The position numbers and the translations under genes were made by a program. Below the pieces are notes generated by a model. The model had not been told where the DNA came from and made no database searches. It was given only the letters and a program-made list of their open reading frames with translations. From Cloacimonetes bacterium UBA3541 (GTDB taxonomy: Bacteria; Cloacimonadota; Cloacimonadia; Cloacimonadales; Cloacimonadaceae): a stretch of DNA of 64,000 bases. Location: the NCBI GenBank assembly GCA_002376725.1, contig DFOM01000001.1, forward strand, positions 40,306-104,305, in the 5' to 3' direction. Position 1 is the stretch's first letter, and each line of letters starts with the position of its first letter. Shown piece after piece: positions 9,089 to 18,604 of the stretch.

Positions 9089-10675
9089 ATGCTGAAAATA
9101 GTAATTTTTTTGGTCTTTTGCAGTTTCGCAGGGTCCGTTTTTTCGCAAACTCCAATGCAATTATTGGCCTCTATTGAATCTCCCTTTGTTAGTGATACAA
9201 GTAGCTGGAGTGTAAATATTAAAGGCAGCGGAGATATAAATGGTGATGGATACAATGATATTGTGTTGGCTGGTCAGCCTCTTGGAAGTGGAAATGGATG
9301 TAGAGATGTATACATCTATCTGGGAGGAAGCACGCTCAACACCGACCCCGACTATATTATCCCAGATCCCTCAGAACCGGAGGCAGCCGGCCCAAATAAT
9401 TACTTTGGATCGGCCATAGCCTATAATGGTGATCTCAATGGAGATGGTTATTGCGATTTAGTGATTTCTGACTATTTGTATGGTTGGTATGAATGGGGCA
9501 GAGTTTACGTTTATTTTGGAGGACCGGATTTTAACACCACCCCGGACTTGATATTGGATGGACTCGATTATGGTTCACAGACAGAGGTAATCGGTTTAAA
9601 TTTCGGAAGTAACATTGATATTTCGGGCGATTTCAACGGGGATGGTTTTAATGACCTGGTGGTATCTTCTGAACATGGAAACCTGTGCCATTATGGGCAG
9701 GTGGATATATTCTTTGGAGGACCAGACTTAGACACTACGTGTGATTGGTTTTACTATGGTGATATGTGTGAAGAATTTGGGTATGAGTTAGCAGTCGGCG
9801 ATATAAATGGTGATGGGTTCAGTGACCTTGCCGCAATATCGATTTTCACAGATTACATTAACATACATAATCAAGTGGTTAAGATATTTCTGGGAGGGCA
9901 TATTTTTGACAATCAATTAGATGCATCTTACGGAGAATTTGACACTAATGAAATTTTAACTTTGCTTATGGAAACAGATTTTAATAATGACTCTTATGAT
10001 GATTTGGTTTACTATAGAGGACATGCCTTTTACATATGTTGGGGCTCCGATAATGTCGAAATGCAGTTTGATCTTTGGCACTCCCCTCCTCCAACAAACC
10101 TACGTTCCATTTATTCTGCCAGCTTCAATAATAACAAATACTTGTGTTATGGGACACCTCAACTTGAGACCTTTAGTTTTTTTAGATGGGATAACTCAGA
10201 GGGGATGGTATTGGATTATGCAATTAATGAAAATTACAACCCTTATGCAGGAATGCAACAATCTTATTTTTTAGGTGATGTGAATGGGGATGGACACAAT
10301 GAGATACTACTATCTAACCGCACAAGTAGTCCGATTTTATTCAAATTGTTTACTACCGAGAATGATAGTAATTCAATAGATGACAACGTCATGACGTCTC
10401 CTTTGCAACTCTCTGCCTATCCCAATCCCTTTACTCAAAGCTTATCGTTGACTTACAATTTAAAGGAACCAGGAATGATCGAGCTTGCTGTCTATAATGT
10501 GAAGGGACAATTAGTCGCTAATATTAGTAGTGACTATCGGAGAATAGGACAGCACAATGAAATCTGGGATGGGAGGGATAGTTTGGGGAGAAAACTTCCT
10601 TCAGGAGTCTATCTTGTCAAGCTATCAGTTTGTGATAAATATATTATATGTAAAAAAGTAACGCTGTGTTACTAA
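9089..10675 (+). CDS. FG-GAP/VCBS repeat surface protein with T9SS sorting domain
   Basis: This 528-residue exported protein is built from FG-GAP-type calcium-binding blades. 'GDINGDGYND', 'GDLNGDGYCD', 'GDFNGDGFND', 'GDINGDGFSD', a weaker 'TDFNNDSYDD' and 'GDVNGDGHNE' recur through most of the chain, as in integrin-alpha-like beta-propellers. I take ATG 9089, giving the signal peptide 'MLKIVIFLVFCSFAGSVFSQ'; an in-frame GTG at 9083 lies inside the SD region. The C-terminus is a sorting domain ('LSAYPNPF', 'VYNVKGQLVA', 'WDGRDSLGRKLPSGVYLVKL'). The likely role is adhesion or binding on the cell surface; the ligand cannot be told from sequence. It is 16 bases upstream of the C25 peptidase gene and probably in the same transcript. 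Confidence 0.85.
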   Translation: MLKIVIFLVFCSFAGSVFSQTPMQLLASIESPFVSDTSSWSVNIKGSGDINGDGYNDIVLAGQPLGSGNGCRDVYIYLGGSTLNTDPDYIIPDPSEPEAAGPNNYFGSAIAYNGDLNGDGYCDLVISDYLYGWYEWGRVYVYFGGPDFNTTPDLILDGLDYGSQTEVIGLNFGSNIDISGDFNGDGFNDLVVSSEHGNLCHYGQVDIFFGGPDLDTTCDWFYYGDMCEEFGYELAVGDINGDGFSDLAAISIFTDYINIHNQVVKIFLGGHIFDNQLDASYGEFDTNEILTLLMETDFNNDSYDDLVYYRGHAFYICWGSDNVEMQFDLWHSPPPTNLRSIYSASFNNNKYLCYGTPQLETFSFFRWDNSEGMVLDYAINENYNPYAGMQQSYFLGDVNGDGHNEILLSNRTSSPILFKLFTTENDSNSIDDNVMTSPLQLSAYPNPFTQSLSLTYNLKEPGMIELAVYNVKGQLVANISSDYRRIGQHNEIWDGRDSLGRKLPSGVYLVKLSVCDKYIICKKVTLCY

Positions 10676-10691
10676 ATATCAGGGAGGAAAG

Positions 10692-13600
10692 ATGAAACAC
10701 ATTATTTTTATCGTCGCCGTTTGCTTATTGTTTGTTCCAGCAATAGCAGTAAGCTACAGTGGGAGTTTTGGGATGTCAGATCTTCAATTCTCAATAGGAG
10801 AAAGAGGGTATGACTCAGTCAGGATGAGTGGTTTAGAAAACATTAGTGTAGTCGGGGCTCCTCAGGTCCCCGTAAAGTTGATAAACTTAATAATTCCACC
10901 TGGGATGGATGTTGATAACATATCAATTGTTTCCAATACTCAAACACTATCGGAGTCGTATAACTTAATCCCTGTGCAACCTCAGATACCCACTTCTGAG
11001 GATTGGCAACCGGGGCCATTTATTGAGCCGGACAGCACTTACTACAATATGCCGATTTACCCACCGACATCCGTAGAGGTTCTGAATTATGGGTACTTCG
11101 ATGGAAATGCACGAATAGCTACTATAGCAATTTATCCTCTTCAGTATATGCCACAATCAAAGCAGATAGTATTAAACTCTTCAATAGGTTTTAACCTCTC
11201 GTTCAAAGCTTCCTCACAGATGGCGGTATATCCTTCGAAAAGAACAAGTTATCTACAAGAAAAATACAATGCGCTCCTCAGCAATATTGTTGAAAACCCG
11301 AATGATATACAGATGTATTATTCACAACCTCCAGCAATTGACTTGTCTCCGACGGAAGCTGATTATGTAATTGTTGCTCCAGCAGAATTGATACCCTACT
11401 TTAACGACTTTATGTTATGGAAAGCAGCGAAAGGTCTAAACATCTATGCCAAGTCTATAGAAGATATAATTGCTCAGTACCCTGATGGGGATCAGGTAGT
11501 TCCTGGAGGTTTGGGCATTGATGATGATGCCGGATCAATTAGACAGTATTTGTTTGATCAATACTCTCAACATGGTCTTGTATATGCTTTACTGGTTGGT
11601 GATAATACAAATTTCCCGATTAGGTATGGATGTGCTCGTGACAATAATAATAATGATTTAAATTATGTTGTCCCTACTGATTTATATTTTTCCGATCTCA
11701 CTGGTAATTGGAATGTAGATGGAGATGGGCTTTTTGGCGAACCGACAGATGATTCGCCAGATTGTGTTGGAGAGATCTTTGTTGGTCGATTGCTAGTTCC
11801 TTCACTTGCACAAAACGGTGGTCAGTTCATTGAGAATTGGACGGAGAAGCTCATCACGTACGAGGGTAATCCAGGTTACGGTGACGACTTGTATTTAACA
11901 AATGCTGTCTATGCAGTTGCTGATCAACTTGTCGATTCTTCTTACGTCCCGGATCAGATATCACTATTATCAAGTAATGGGTTCCAAGTTACTCACATGG
12001 TAGAAAGTCCTCAATATGGTCCATTAGGTACACCAACCGGAGCCCAGGTAATCGACCAGATTAACCATGGAACCGGGATCATTTCTGTATATGCCCATGG
12101 TAGTTTCTCTGATATGGCAGTATCTACTACTGGATGCAATGGGTATCCCAAGCATTGGGTAAGGAGTCTTGATGCTTATGATACAACAAATCCCCTTGGT
12201 ATTATTGAATCCGGCAATGGTTTAGATAACTTAAATGCTGACGGCAAATACTCAATACTGTATTCAATTTCATGTAGCGTCGCGGCTTTTGATGAAGAGA
12301 CCGCAGAAGAACCTTGTATGGGCAGAACGTTTACTCCTTTTCTGGAAAAGAAAGGAGGCCCTGCATTCTTAGGCAATACAAGATATGGTTTTGTGGGTAG
12401 TTCTGATCAACTTCAATCCAAGTTCCTTAATATTCTGTTTCAAGTTGAAAACGCATACGGACAGTACAACTGTACTAATGCAGGAGTTGCAGAGAGTGGA
12501 TCAAAAATGCTGTATCAAGGCATATATCACATATATCTTTCGTTCTCACACAATCTCTTTGGCGATCCGGAGATGCCTATATGGACTGAGCAACCAAAGC
12601 AGTTTGTGCTGAGTTATAACACCCAAAACAACTCAATCCATGTTGTTAATGCTGAGACCAATCTAGCAATCCCTAATGCTGTAGTTCATTTCTGGAACGC
12701 GAATTCTGCGCAATCAGAACTTCGAGTAACTGACTCCAATGGCAATGCTGTTTGCAGTTTTCCTTATACTGATGTTTGTGTGACAAAAGTGAACCACATA
12801 CCCTTGTTGAAGCATATTGTGCCACAAGGTGGGGAGATTTGGGCTACAAGTCAGGACATTAACTATGATGTCATAGTTCCTTCTGGCAGAAGCTTGACTA
12901 TTTTGGCAGATGTTAATCTTAGCATGCTATCTAAGAATCGAAATGCGAGAATAATTATTGAAGATGGCGGTTCATTGTACATTGATAATGCCACAATCAC
13001 TGGCAAAGCAAATTCCTATGATCAGATTGATGGAAATACAATCTTTGTTTATGGTGATTTGGATATTGGTGATAATGTAGTGTTTACGTCAGTCGGTGGA
13101 TTAAACTGGGATGGATTGATTATTGACAATCAAACAAATAGCACTATAAATAACGTAACTTTCAGTCGGTGTAATCTGAAGAAATTGAACGGTGACATTG
13201 TAGTTAATGGATCTACTTTCATTAATGCGAAGTTTATAAGTAGCGATGCTACCGTGTCTATCAACGACTCCAATATCACTGGATCTATTGATATTTCGAA
13301 CTCAAACGAAACGAGCCTCACCGGAGTATCAGTTAATGGTATCTTTAGAAATTCACCTGCAATCAAAATCTATAATACACCCCAGCTACAACTTAAAAAC
13401 TTAAATGTAAGTGGAGCTGGCGGCGATGGCATTGTGCTGCAAAGTTGCAGGGATTATACAATTGCGAACAGCTCATTCTCAAATAATTCTGGAAACGGAA
13501 TCAGTATTTATGAAACAAATGGAATTTACGGCTACACTATTTCGAACTGTGTGATTACAGATAATGCTGGAGTTGGAGTAAGGTTCTATAATTCTATTGG

Positions 13601-14825
13601 AAATCTTACAGGATGCATGATTGTCAACAACAATAAAGGCGTCACTGCATATAGAGTGAGTAATGTAACGATTGGTAGCACACCTGATAACGAAGTCTCA
13701 TACATTGGTAATAATGAGTTGCAGGAAATTCTATTTGTAGATTCTACTAATCTATTTATCGACGGAGGGCATAATATGATCGTAGACAACGATTATGACC
13801 CCATCACTTTTGATAAATACTTGATTCAGTGTCCAAACCTGCAAAGCAGTAGACCAATGCGGCTGAACTTCTGGGGATATAGGAACCAGCATGATGTAGC
13901 GATTATGCCTCCTGAGAGTAGATTTTATCCAGAATGCATTGAGCCTGAGGCTGGTGAGATTGGGTATTATCTTGATCCCGTATGGGATCCTGGTATTCCA
14001 AGAACGATTGACCAAGACAACGACGCAATCGTATTTTACTCCGCAATTGATGCAGCTTTGGACGAGAACCCAACTCTTGCGATTTCCTTGTTTAAGCAGT
14101 TAATCAGCGAGTTTCCGGGCAGTGAGTTTGCTGCTGCAAGTGCAAAGCATATTTATGCTCTTGAGAATGATAAGCTTGCCTTGAAGGATTACTACTTATC
14201 TGAACCTAATCTGCATTATAATGGAGAAATTGACAAGATCATAGATTATCTAACTACACATTGTAATATTAAGCTGGGCAATTATCAAGAGGCTATCGCT
14301 TGGTTTGAGGATGTGATAAGTAATCCCCCAAGTGAGTTAGATTCTCTAATGGCAGTTATTGATTTGGGTTACGTTTACATGCTCATGGAGGGAGATGACA
14401 AGGCATCGGTTATTGCCATGTACCCCCAGTTAAAGCCAAAATCACTATTTGAGTTTGAAGCAAATCGGGAATCAATACTCTCAAATCTATACACCTCTGT
14501 TGAAAATCCCTATGGGAATGGGAGAAATACATCTGCGATAGTAGCAATGGTGCCGATTTTGGAAAGAAACTATCCAAACCCATTCAACCCTACTACAACA
14601 CTTTCATTCTCCTTGCCATCTGAAATGGTATGTAAACTTGAGATTTACAATGTTCGTGGACAGAAAGTAAAAACTCTGTTGAATGAGAGCCTTCCGTCTG
14701 GCAGACACTCAATTGTTTGGGACGGCAAAGATGCTAATGGCAAATCAGTCTCTTCGGGAGTATACTTCTATAGATTAGATACGCCAAATAGGACCCAAAC
14801 ATCTAAAATGTTGTTGATGAAATAG
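10692..14825 (+). CDS. Gingipain-like C25 cysteine peptidase with beta-helix and T9SS tail
   Basis: This is a 1377-residue surface or secreted peptidase. Order of parts: signal peptide (1-19); a propeptide-like region with the 'VPQVPVKLINLIIPPG' style segment common to gingipain precursors; a C25 catalytic domain from about 215 to 640 with His469 in 'YAHGS' and Cys528 in 'SISCSVAAFDEE'; an Ig-like segment; a right-handed beta-helix from about 730 to 1030 rich in N/S/T strands; a helical, TPR-like segment around 1115-1240 ('AISLFKQLISEFPGSEF'); and the sorting domain ('ERNYPNPFNP', 'IYNVRGQKVK', 'SSGVYFYRLD'). The His/Cys dyad matches the family (His211/Cys244 in RgpB), with a longer gap between the two. 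SD AGGGAGG lies upstream. Substrate specificity cannot be read. Other members act in protein degradation and cargo processing. Confidence 0.88.
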   Translation: MKHIIFIVAVCLLFVPAIAVSYSGSFGMSDLQFSIGERGYDSVRMSGLENISVVGAPQVPVKLINLIIPPGMDVDNISIVSNTQTLSESYNLIPVQPQIPTSEDWQPGPFIEPDSTYYNMPIYPPTSVEVLNYGYFDGNARIATIAIYPLQYMPQSKQIVLNSSIGFNLSFKASSQMAVYPSKRTSYLQEKYNALLSNIVENPNDIQMYYSQPPAIDLSPTEADYVIVAPAELIPYFNDFMLWKAAKGLNIYAKSIEDIIAQYPDGDQVVPGGLGIDDDAGSIRQYLFDQYSQHGLVYALLVGDNTNFPIRYGCARDNNNNDLNYVVPTDLYFSDLTGNWNVDGDGLFGEPTDDSPDCVGEIFVGRLLVPSLAQNGGQFIENWTEKLITYEGNPGYGDDLYLTNAVYAVADQLVDSSYVPDQISLLSSNGFQVTHMVESPQYGPLGTPTGAQVIDQINHGTGIISVYAHGSFSDMAVSTTGCNGYPKHWVRSLDAYDTTNPLGIIESGNGLDNLNADGKYSILYSISCSVAAFDEETAEEPCMGRTFTPFLEKKGGPAFLGNTRYGFVGSSDQLQSKFLNILFQVENAYGQYNCTNAGVAESGSKMLYQGIYHIYLSFSHNLFGDPEMPIWTEQPKQFVLSYNTQNNSIHVVNAETNLAIPNAVVHFWNANSAQSELRVTDSNGNAVCSFPYTDVCVTKVNHIPLLKHIVPQGGEIWATSQDINYDVIVPSGRSLTILADVNLSMLSKNRNARIIIEDGGSLYIDNATITGKANSYDQIDGNTIFVYGDLDIGDNVVFTSVGGLNWDGLIIDNQTNSTINNVTFSRCNLKKLNGDIVVNGSTFINAKFISSDATVSINDSNITGSIDISNSNETSLTGVSVNGIFRNSPAIKIYNTPQLQLKNLNVSGAGGDGIVLQSCRDYTIANSSFSNNSGNGISIYETNGIYGYTISNCVITDNAGVGVRFYNSIGNLTGCMIVNNNKGVTAYRVSNVTIGSTPDNEVSYIGNNELQEILFVDSTNLFIDGGHNMIVDNDYDPITFDKYLIQCPNLQSSRPMRLNFWGYRNQHDVAIMPPESRFYPECIEPEAGEIGYYLDPVWDPGIPRTIDQDNDAIVFYSAIDAALDENPTLAISLFKQLISEFPGSEFAAASAKHIYALENDKLALKDYYLSEPNLHYNGEIDKIIDYLTTHCNIKLGNYQEAIAWFEDVISNPPSELDSLMAVIDLGYVYMLMEGDDKASVIAMYPQLKPKSLFEFEANRESILSNLYTSVENPYGNGRNTSAIVAMVPILERNYPNPFNPTTTLSFSLPSEMVCKLEIYNVRGQKVKTLLNESLPSGRHSIVWDGKDANGKSVSSGVYFYRLDTPNRTQTSKMLLMK

Positions 14826-14842
14826 TATCGAATGGACAATGA

Positions 14843-14872
14843 AAGCCCGGGGCAACCCGGGCTTTTCTATTG
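14843..14872 (+). terminator. Strong intrinsic terminator after the C25 peptidase
   Basis: GCCCGGG pairs perfectly with CCCGGGC around a GCAA loop and is followed by TTTTCT, about 20 bases after the stop codon at 14825. A degenerate relative lies at 8782. Confidence 0.9.
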
Positions 14873-15447
14873 GATAATGGTTCCAATAATCTGATCTATC
14901 CGAGCCTGAAGATCAATTGATATAGTCAGAGCTGTCACCATCCGGCAATAGTGGATGGGATCAGCAATACTTTTGACTTTGCGGTCTTTGAAGTATTTAT
15001 GCAAAACCTGATAGCCGCCGATGTGATAGTTCCATAGTACGGGACTGATGCCTTCGAAGTGCTTATCAGGATTGATCTGCAAGACACTCTTGTCCTCATC
15101 GTATTGGTTAAACTCACCCATGCCATTGAAACCGCCACCCTGATACCGTGCTATGGGAGTGTTCAAGCGGGGACTCTTCAGAAGATGAATGTCAGCAAGC
15201 TCTTTACCATATCCTGCAAGTAGGTTGAACAACTCGTAATCATCTGTAAACGGTATGCGGGGGAAATCCATCCTTAGATATTGGGCAAAGCGTTCACGGT
15301 ATTGATTGCTGTGCAGGATCGCATAAACGTAGTAGAAGAGCTGCTCCGGCTGAAACTGGGACCAGAGATTACTGAGTTTATCCATAAGCTCGGGAACAAT
15401 ATTGTATTCCAGCTCTGCGGGGGCAAATATGTCACTTTTATCTAAGT
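14867..15447 (-). pseudogene. C-terminal remnant of a type ISP restriction-modification enzyme
   Basis: The open frame runs from about 15447 (after TAA) to 14867; an ATG exists at 15385 but protein-like sequence begins upstream of it. The text matches the C-terminal target-recognition region of single-chain type ISP (LlaGI/LlaBIII-like) enzymes: 'FYYVYAILHSNQYRERF', 'FPRIPFTDDYELF', 'HFEGISPVLWNYHIGGYQV', 'YFKDRKVKSI'. The family has well over a thousand residues with nuclease, helicase and methylase domains; only about 190 remain, so it has no plausible activity alone. Its 3' end overlaps the terminator of the convergent peptidase gene. It is probably debris of a lost defence gene. Confidence 0.8.
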
Positions 15448-15463
15448 TTTAAACAGAAAAATA

Positions 15464-15492
15464 TTGACAATAGGAGCAGGTTATTATAGAAA
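15464..15492 (+). promoter_or_regulatory. Probable promoter for the membrane pyrophosphatase
   Basis: A perfect TTGACA lies at 15464-15469. The best -10 candidates are TATAGA (15-base spacer) or TAGAAA (17-base spacer). The gene starts about 50 bases further on. Confidence 0.5.
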
Positions 15493-15543
15493 AGCAAAAA
15501 TTTTAAGTTTCTTTTACATACTTACTGTATAGAGGTGATGAAT

Positions 15544-17970
15544 ATGATTCCGACAATCTGGTATATTGCGCCAATAGGAGCAATCATAGCTCTAATCTTT
15601 GCTGCGATATTTTTTCATCAAGTGAAAAAAGCAGATCCGGGAAATGCTCGTATGGTAGAAATTGCAAGCTATGTCAGGGAAGGTGCCTTTGCTTATTTGA
15701 AACAACAATACAAAGGAGTGGCAATATTCTTCCTGCTAGCCTTTATTGTTTTTAATATTATGGCACAGGTGCTTCATGTTCTGCATTGGTTAGTTCCTTT
15801 TGCTTTTTTAACTGGAGGTTTTTTTAGTGCCTTAGCTGGTTATATTGGTATGAATATGGCAACACTGGCTTCTAATCGTACCACTCAAGCCTGTTCAAAA
15901 AGTTTAAATAAGGGACTTAAAATAGCTTTTCGGGGAGGTGCTGTTTTAGGATTAACGGTTGTCGGTCTTGCTTTACTTGATATCTCATTATGGTTTTTTA
16001 TTTTAAATTTATTTCCTGAGACTTTTTCCTTAAGAGAGATAACGGTAATTATGCTCAGTTTCGGTATGGGTGCATCCACTCAAGCGTTATTTGCACGTCT
16101 CGGAGGTGGAATTTACACTAAAGCTGCAGATGTTGGAGCAGACCTTGTAGGTAAAGTAGAAGAAGGAATTCCGGAAGATGATGCTCGTAATCCTGCCACT
16201 ATTGCAGATAATGTTGGAGATAATGTAGGTGATGTTGCAGGAATGGGTGCAGACCTTTATGAAAGCTATGCAGGTTCAATTTTAGCTACTGCTGCTTTAG
16301 GTATGGGTGCAGTCACTTCTCTAGGTGAAAGCTTTGCCCACTTAAGTATAAATTTCGTAATAGCACCTATGATTTTAGCTGGTATTGGCATTCTCTTATC
16401 CATTCTTGGAATATTCATAGTTAGCACCAAGGAAGATGCTAGTCTTAAAGAACTAATGTTTGCACTCAATAAAGGAGTTTATGTAAGCTCCTTCTTGATA
16501 GCTGTAGCAGCTTTCTTTGTAACTAAATTTCTCCTTCCTGCTGATTATTATTTTGGTGTTTTTTCTGCTATTTTAGTTGGTCTGGCTTGTGGCGTTTTAA
16601 TAGGAATCTTTACAGAACATTCAACTTCGTATAGTTTCAAAGCTACAAGAGGAATAGCAGAACAGGCAAACTATGGACCTGCTACAGTAATCTTAGAAGG
16701 TATATCAATAGGTATGAGGTCTACTGCAGCACCGGTTATTACTATCGTTATTGGTGTTCTCTTATCTTTCATTTGCAGTCATGGCTTTCAGTCCATAGAA
16801 ATGGGACTATACGGTATTGGTTTCGGAGCAGTTGGAATGCTGGCAACCTTGGGAATAACTCTAGCAATGGATGCTTATGGACCTATTGCAGATAATGCTG
16901 GAGGTAATGCACAAATGGCTAATTTACCGGAAAAAGTTCGGGTTATGACTGATACTTTGGATAGTGTTGGCAATACTACAGCTGCCACCGGAAAAGGATT
17001 TGCCATTGGTTCCGCTGCTTTAACCGCAATGACTCTACTTGCTGCTTATTTTGATGAGGTACGTAACGGTTTATTACTCGCAAGCGATAAAGCTGGACAG
17101 TATCTTTTTATGTGTATCAATTATGGTAAGGGATTGATTGATAAGGTGAATGTACGAGATGCTAATATAATGGATTTTATCAACTTCTATCAGATTCATG
17201 TCCTTAATCCTAAATTCTTATTAGGTGTATTTATCGGAGGAATGGTAATATTTCTGTTTGCCTCCTTGACTATTAAAGCAGTTAGTAAAACAGCAGGAAA
17301 AATGGTTACAGAAGTGCGAAGACAATTCAAAGAAATCCCAGGAATTCTGGAGGGTAAAGCTAAACCTGAATATGCCAGATGCGTTACTATCGCCACTCAA
17401 GGAGCTCAACAACAGATGTTAGCTCCAGCTTTAGTGGGAATTCTTACTCCTATTATAGTTGGCTTAGTATTTGGAGTTGCAGGAGTTTTAGGAGTGCTTA
17501 CAGGCGCAATAACCTGCGGATTTGTTATGGCTCTAATGCTTAATAATTCAGGTGGTGCCTGGGATAACGCAAAAAAGTATATTGAAATAGGAAATTATGG
17601 TGGAAAATCTTCTCCTGCTCATAAAGCCACTGTAGTGGGTGATACGGTTGGAGACCCCTTCAAAGATGCCGCAGGTCCCTGTATGAATATTCTTATCAAA
17701 CTGATGAGTATGGTCTCTATTGTATTTGCGGGACTAATTGTTAATTACTCCATTCAAGTGGAAAAGATTCAACCTCCTTTCAGTAAACAGAAAGTGGATA
17801 TATCCCAGCAAAACCAGATAATCAGGATAGATAAAGCACTTTATGATCAGCAGATGTGTTCAGAAAATAAAAATACTCTGGAAATACACAATGAGCCTCT
17901 CCCCTTTCCTATAGATAATAATAATGGGCAAAAATTAGATTTAAACAATGCTAAACTTAAAACTCCTTAG
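15544..17970 (+). CDS. hppA: Membrane-bound ion-translocating pyrophosphatase, K+-dependent type
   Basis: This inner-membrane enzyme hydrolyses pyrophosphate and pumps H+ or Na+. The signature 'DVGADLVGKVEEG' begins at Asp196 and is followed by 'DDARNPATIADNVGDNVGDVAGM'; the C-terminal 'GDTVGDPFKDAAGP' completes the pyrophosphate/Mg site. The 'GNTTAATGKG' segment has Ala480 and Gly483 where K+-independent enzymes have Lys and Thr, so I infer K+ dependence. I cannot tell whether H+ or Na+ is moved. About 16 hydrophobic helices are visible. The frame opens with GTG 15535 and ATG 15538, but AGAGG at 15531 favours ATG 15544 (808 residues). After the last helix ('VFAGLIVNYSIQ') there is a hydrophilic tail of about 70 residues not usual in the family. 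It probably supports energy saving in an anaerobe. Confidence 0.95.
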   Translation: MIPTIWYIAPIGAIIALIFAAIFFHQVKKADPGNARMVEIASYVREGAFAYLKQQYKGVAIFFLLAFIVFNIMAQVLHVLHWLVPFAFLTGGFFSALAGYIGMNMATLASNRTTQACSKSLNKGLKIAFRGGAVLGLTVVGLALLDISLWFFILNLFPETFSLREITVIMLSFGMGASTQALFARLGGGIYTKAADVGADLVGKVEEGIPEDDARNPATIADNVGDNVGDVAGMGADLYESYAGSILATAALGMGAVTSLGESFAHLSINFVIAPMILAGIGILLSILGIFIVSTKEDASLKELMFALNKGVYVSSFLIAVAAFFVTKFLLPADYYFGVFSAILVGLACGVLIGIFTEHSTSYSFKATRGIAEQANYGPATVILEGISIGMRSTAAPVITIVIGVLLSFICSHGFQSIEMGLYGIGFGAVGMLATLGITLAMDAYGPIADNAGGNAQMANLPEKVRVMTDTLDSVGNTTAATGKGFAIGSAALTAMTLLAAYFDEVRNGLLLASDKAGQYLFMCINYGKGLIDKVNVRDANIMDFINFYQIHVLNPKFLLGVFIGGMVIFLFASLTIKAVSKTAGKMVTEVRRQFKEIPGILEGKAKPEYARCVTIATQGAQQQMLAPALVGILTPIIVGLVFGVAGVLGVLTGAITCGFVMALMLNNSGGAWDNAKKYIEIGNYGGKSSPAHKATVVGDTVGDPFKDAAGPCMNILIKLMSMVSIVFAGLIVNYSIQVEKIQPPFSKQKVDISQQNQIIRIDKALYDQQMCSENKNTLEIHNEPLPFPIDNNNGQKLDLNNAKLKTP

Positions 17971-17992
17971 TATAAAGAAGGTTAGAATAAAA

Positions 17993-18031
17993 AACAGGTG
18001 CGAAAGAATATCTATCGCACCTGTTTTTTTT
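17993..18031. terminator. Bidirectional terminator between hppA and the vor operon
   Basis: AACAGGTGCGA pairs with TCGCACCTGTT and is followed by a long T-run on the plus strand. An A-run precedes it, giving a T-run on the minus strand. It serves the convergent genes ending at 17970 and 18059. Confidence 0.92.
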
Positions 18032-18058
18032 ATCTTATTATTGATTCAGGTTATTAAT

Positions 18059-18604
18059 TCAGGTATATTGCTTACCAATTTCAATTCCTCTTTTAATTGC
18101 CTGAAGGTTCTTTTCTAATAGTTCAGGATTTTTTTCTCGGAGGAAGGAATTTAGTACTTCTTCTATACTCTCATACTTAACCAGACCAGTTTTCCCAATA
18201 ATAATGCCTATTGCTAGCATATTTAACACGATAGCAGAGCCTATCTCATTGGCGATATCATTCATAGGAACTGGAATCAATTGCACATCATCTCTTTTAC
18301 AACCACGAGGACACATATTCGTATTATAGATAATGATTCCGTCTTTACGGACCATAGGACCAAATTTATCCAATGAAGGTTGATTGAGAGCCACTAACAA
18401 ATCTGGATAACTAACGATAGGAGAAGCAATAGGTTCATCGGAAATAACTGTAGAAACATTGGCGGTGCCACCTCTCATTTCAGGACCATAGGAAGGAAGC
18501 CAGGAAACATTCTTCCCTTCTTTCATTCCTGCTTGAGCCAGAAATCTGCCAATAGTCAGAACGCCTTGTCCACCAAATCCAGCACAGATCATTTCAGTAG
18601 TCAT
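18059..18604 (-). CDS. 2-oxoacid:ferredoxin oxidoreductase, gamma subunit
   Basis: This 181-residue protein is the gamma chain of a heterotetrameric 2-oxoacid:ferredoxin oxidoreductase (vor/kor type). It shows the nucleotide-loop-like 'GFGGQGVLTIGRFLAQAG' and 'SYGPEMRGGTANVSTV' typical of PorG/KorC. Its start overlaps the stop of the beta-subunit gene by one base (TAATG), indicating translational coupling. The complex oxidises 2-oxoacids to acyl-CoA, reducing ferredoxin, in the cytoplasm. It is the last gene of a four-gene operon. The subunit class is certain; the substrate is not. Confidence 0.92.
   Translation of the reverse strand: MTTEMICAGFGGQGVLTIGRFLAQAGMKEGKNVSWLPSYGPEMRGGTANVSTVISDEPIASPIVSYPDLLVALNQPSLDKFGPMVRKDGIIIYNTNMCPRGCKRDDVQLIPVPMNDIANEIGSAIVLNMLAIGIIIGKTGLVKYESIEEVLNSFLREKNPELLEKNLQAIKRGIEIGKQYT

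Noticed and set aside
9089..10675. FG-GAP protein as a eukaryote-like integrin
   Set aside because: The calcium-binding blades are common in bacterial surface proteins, and the C-terminus is a standard T9SS sorting domain.
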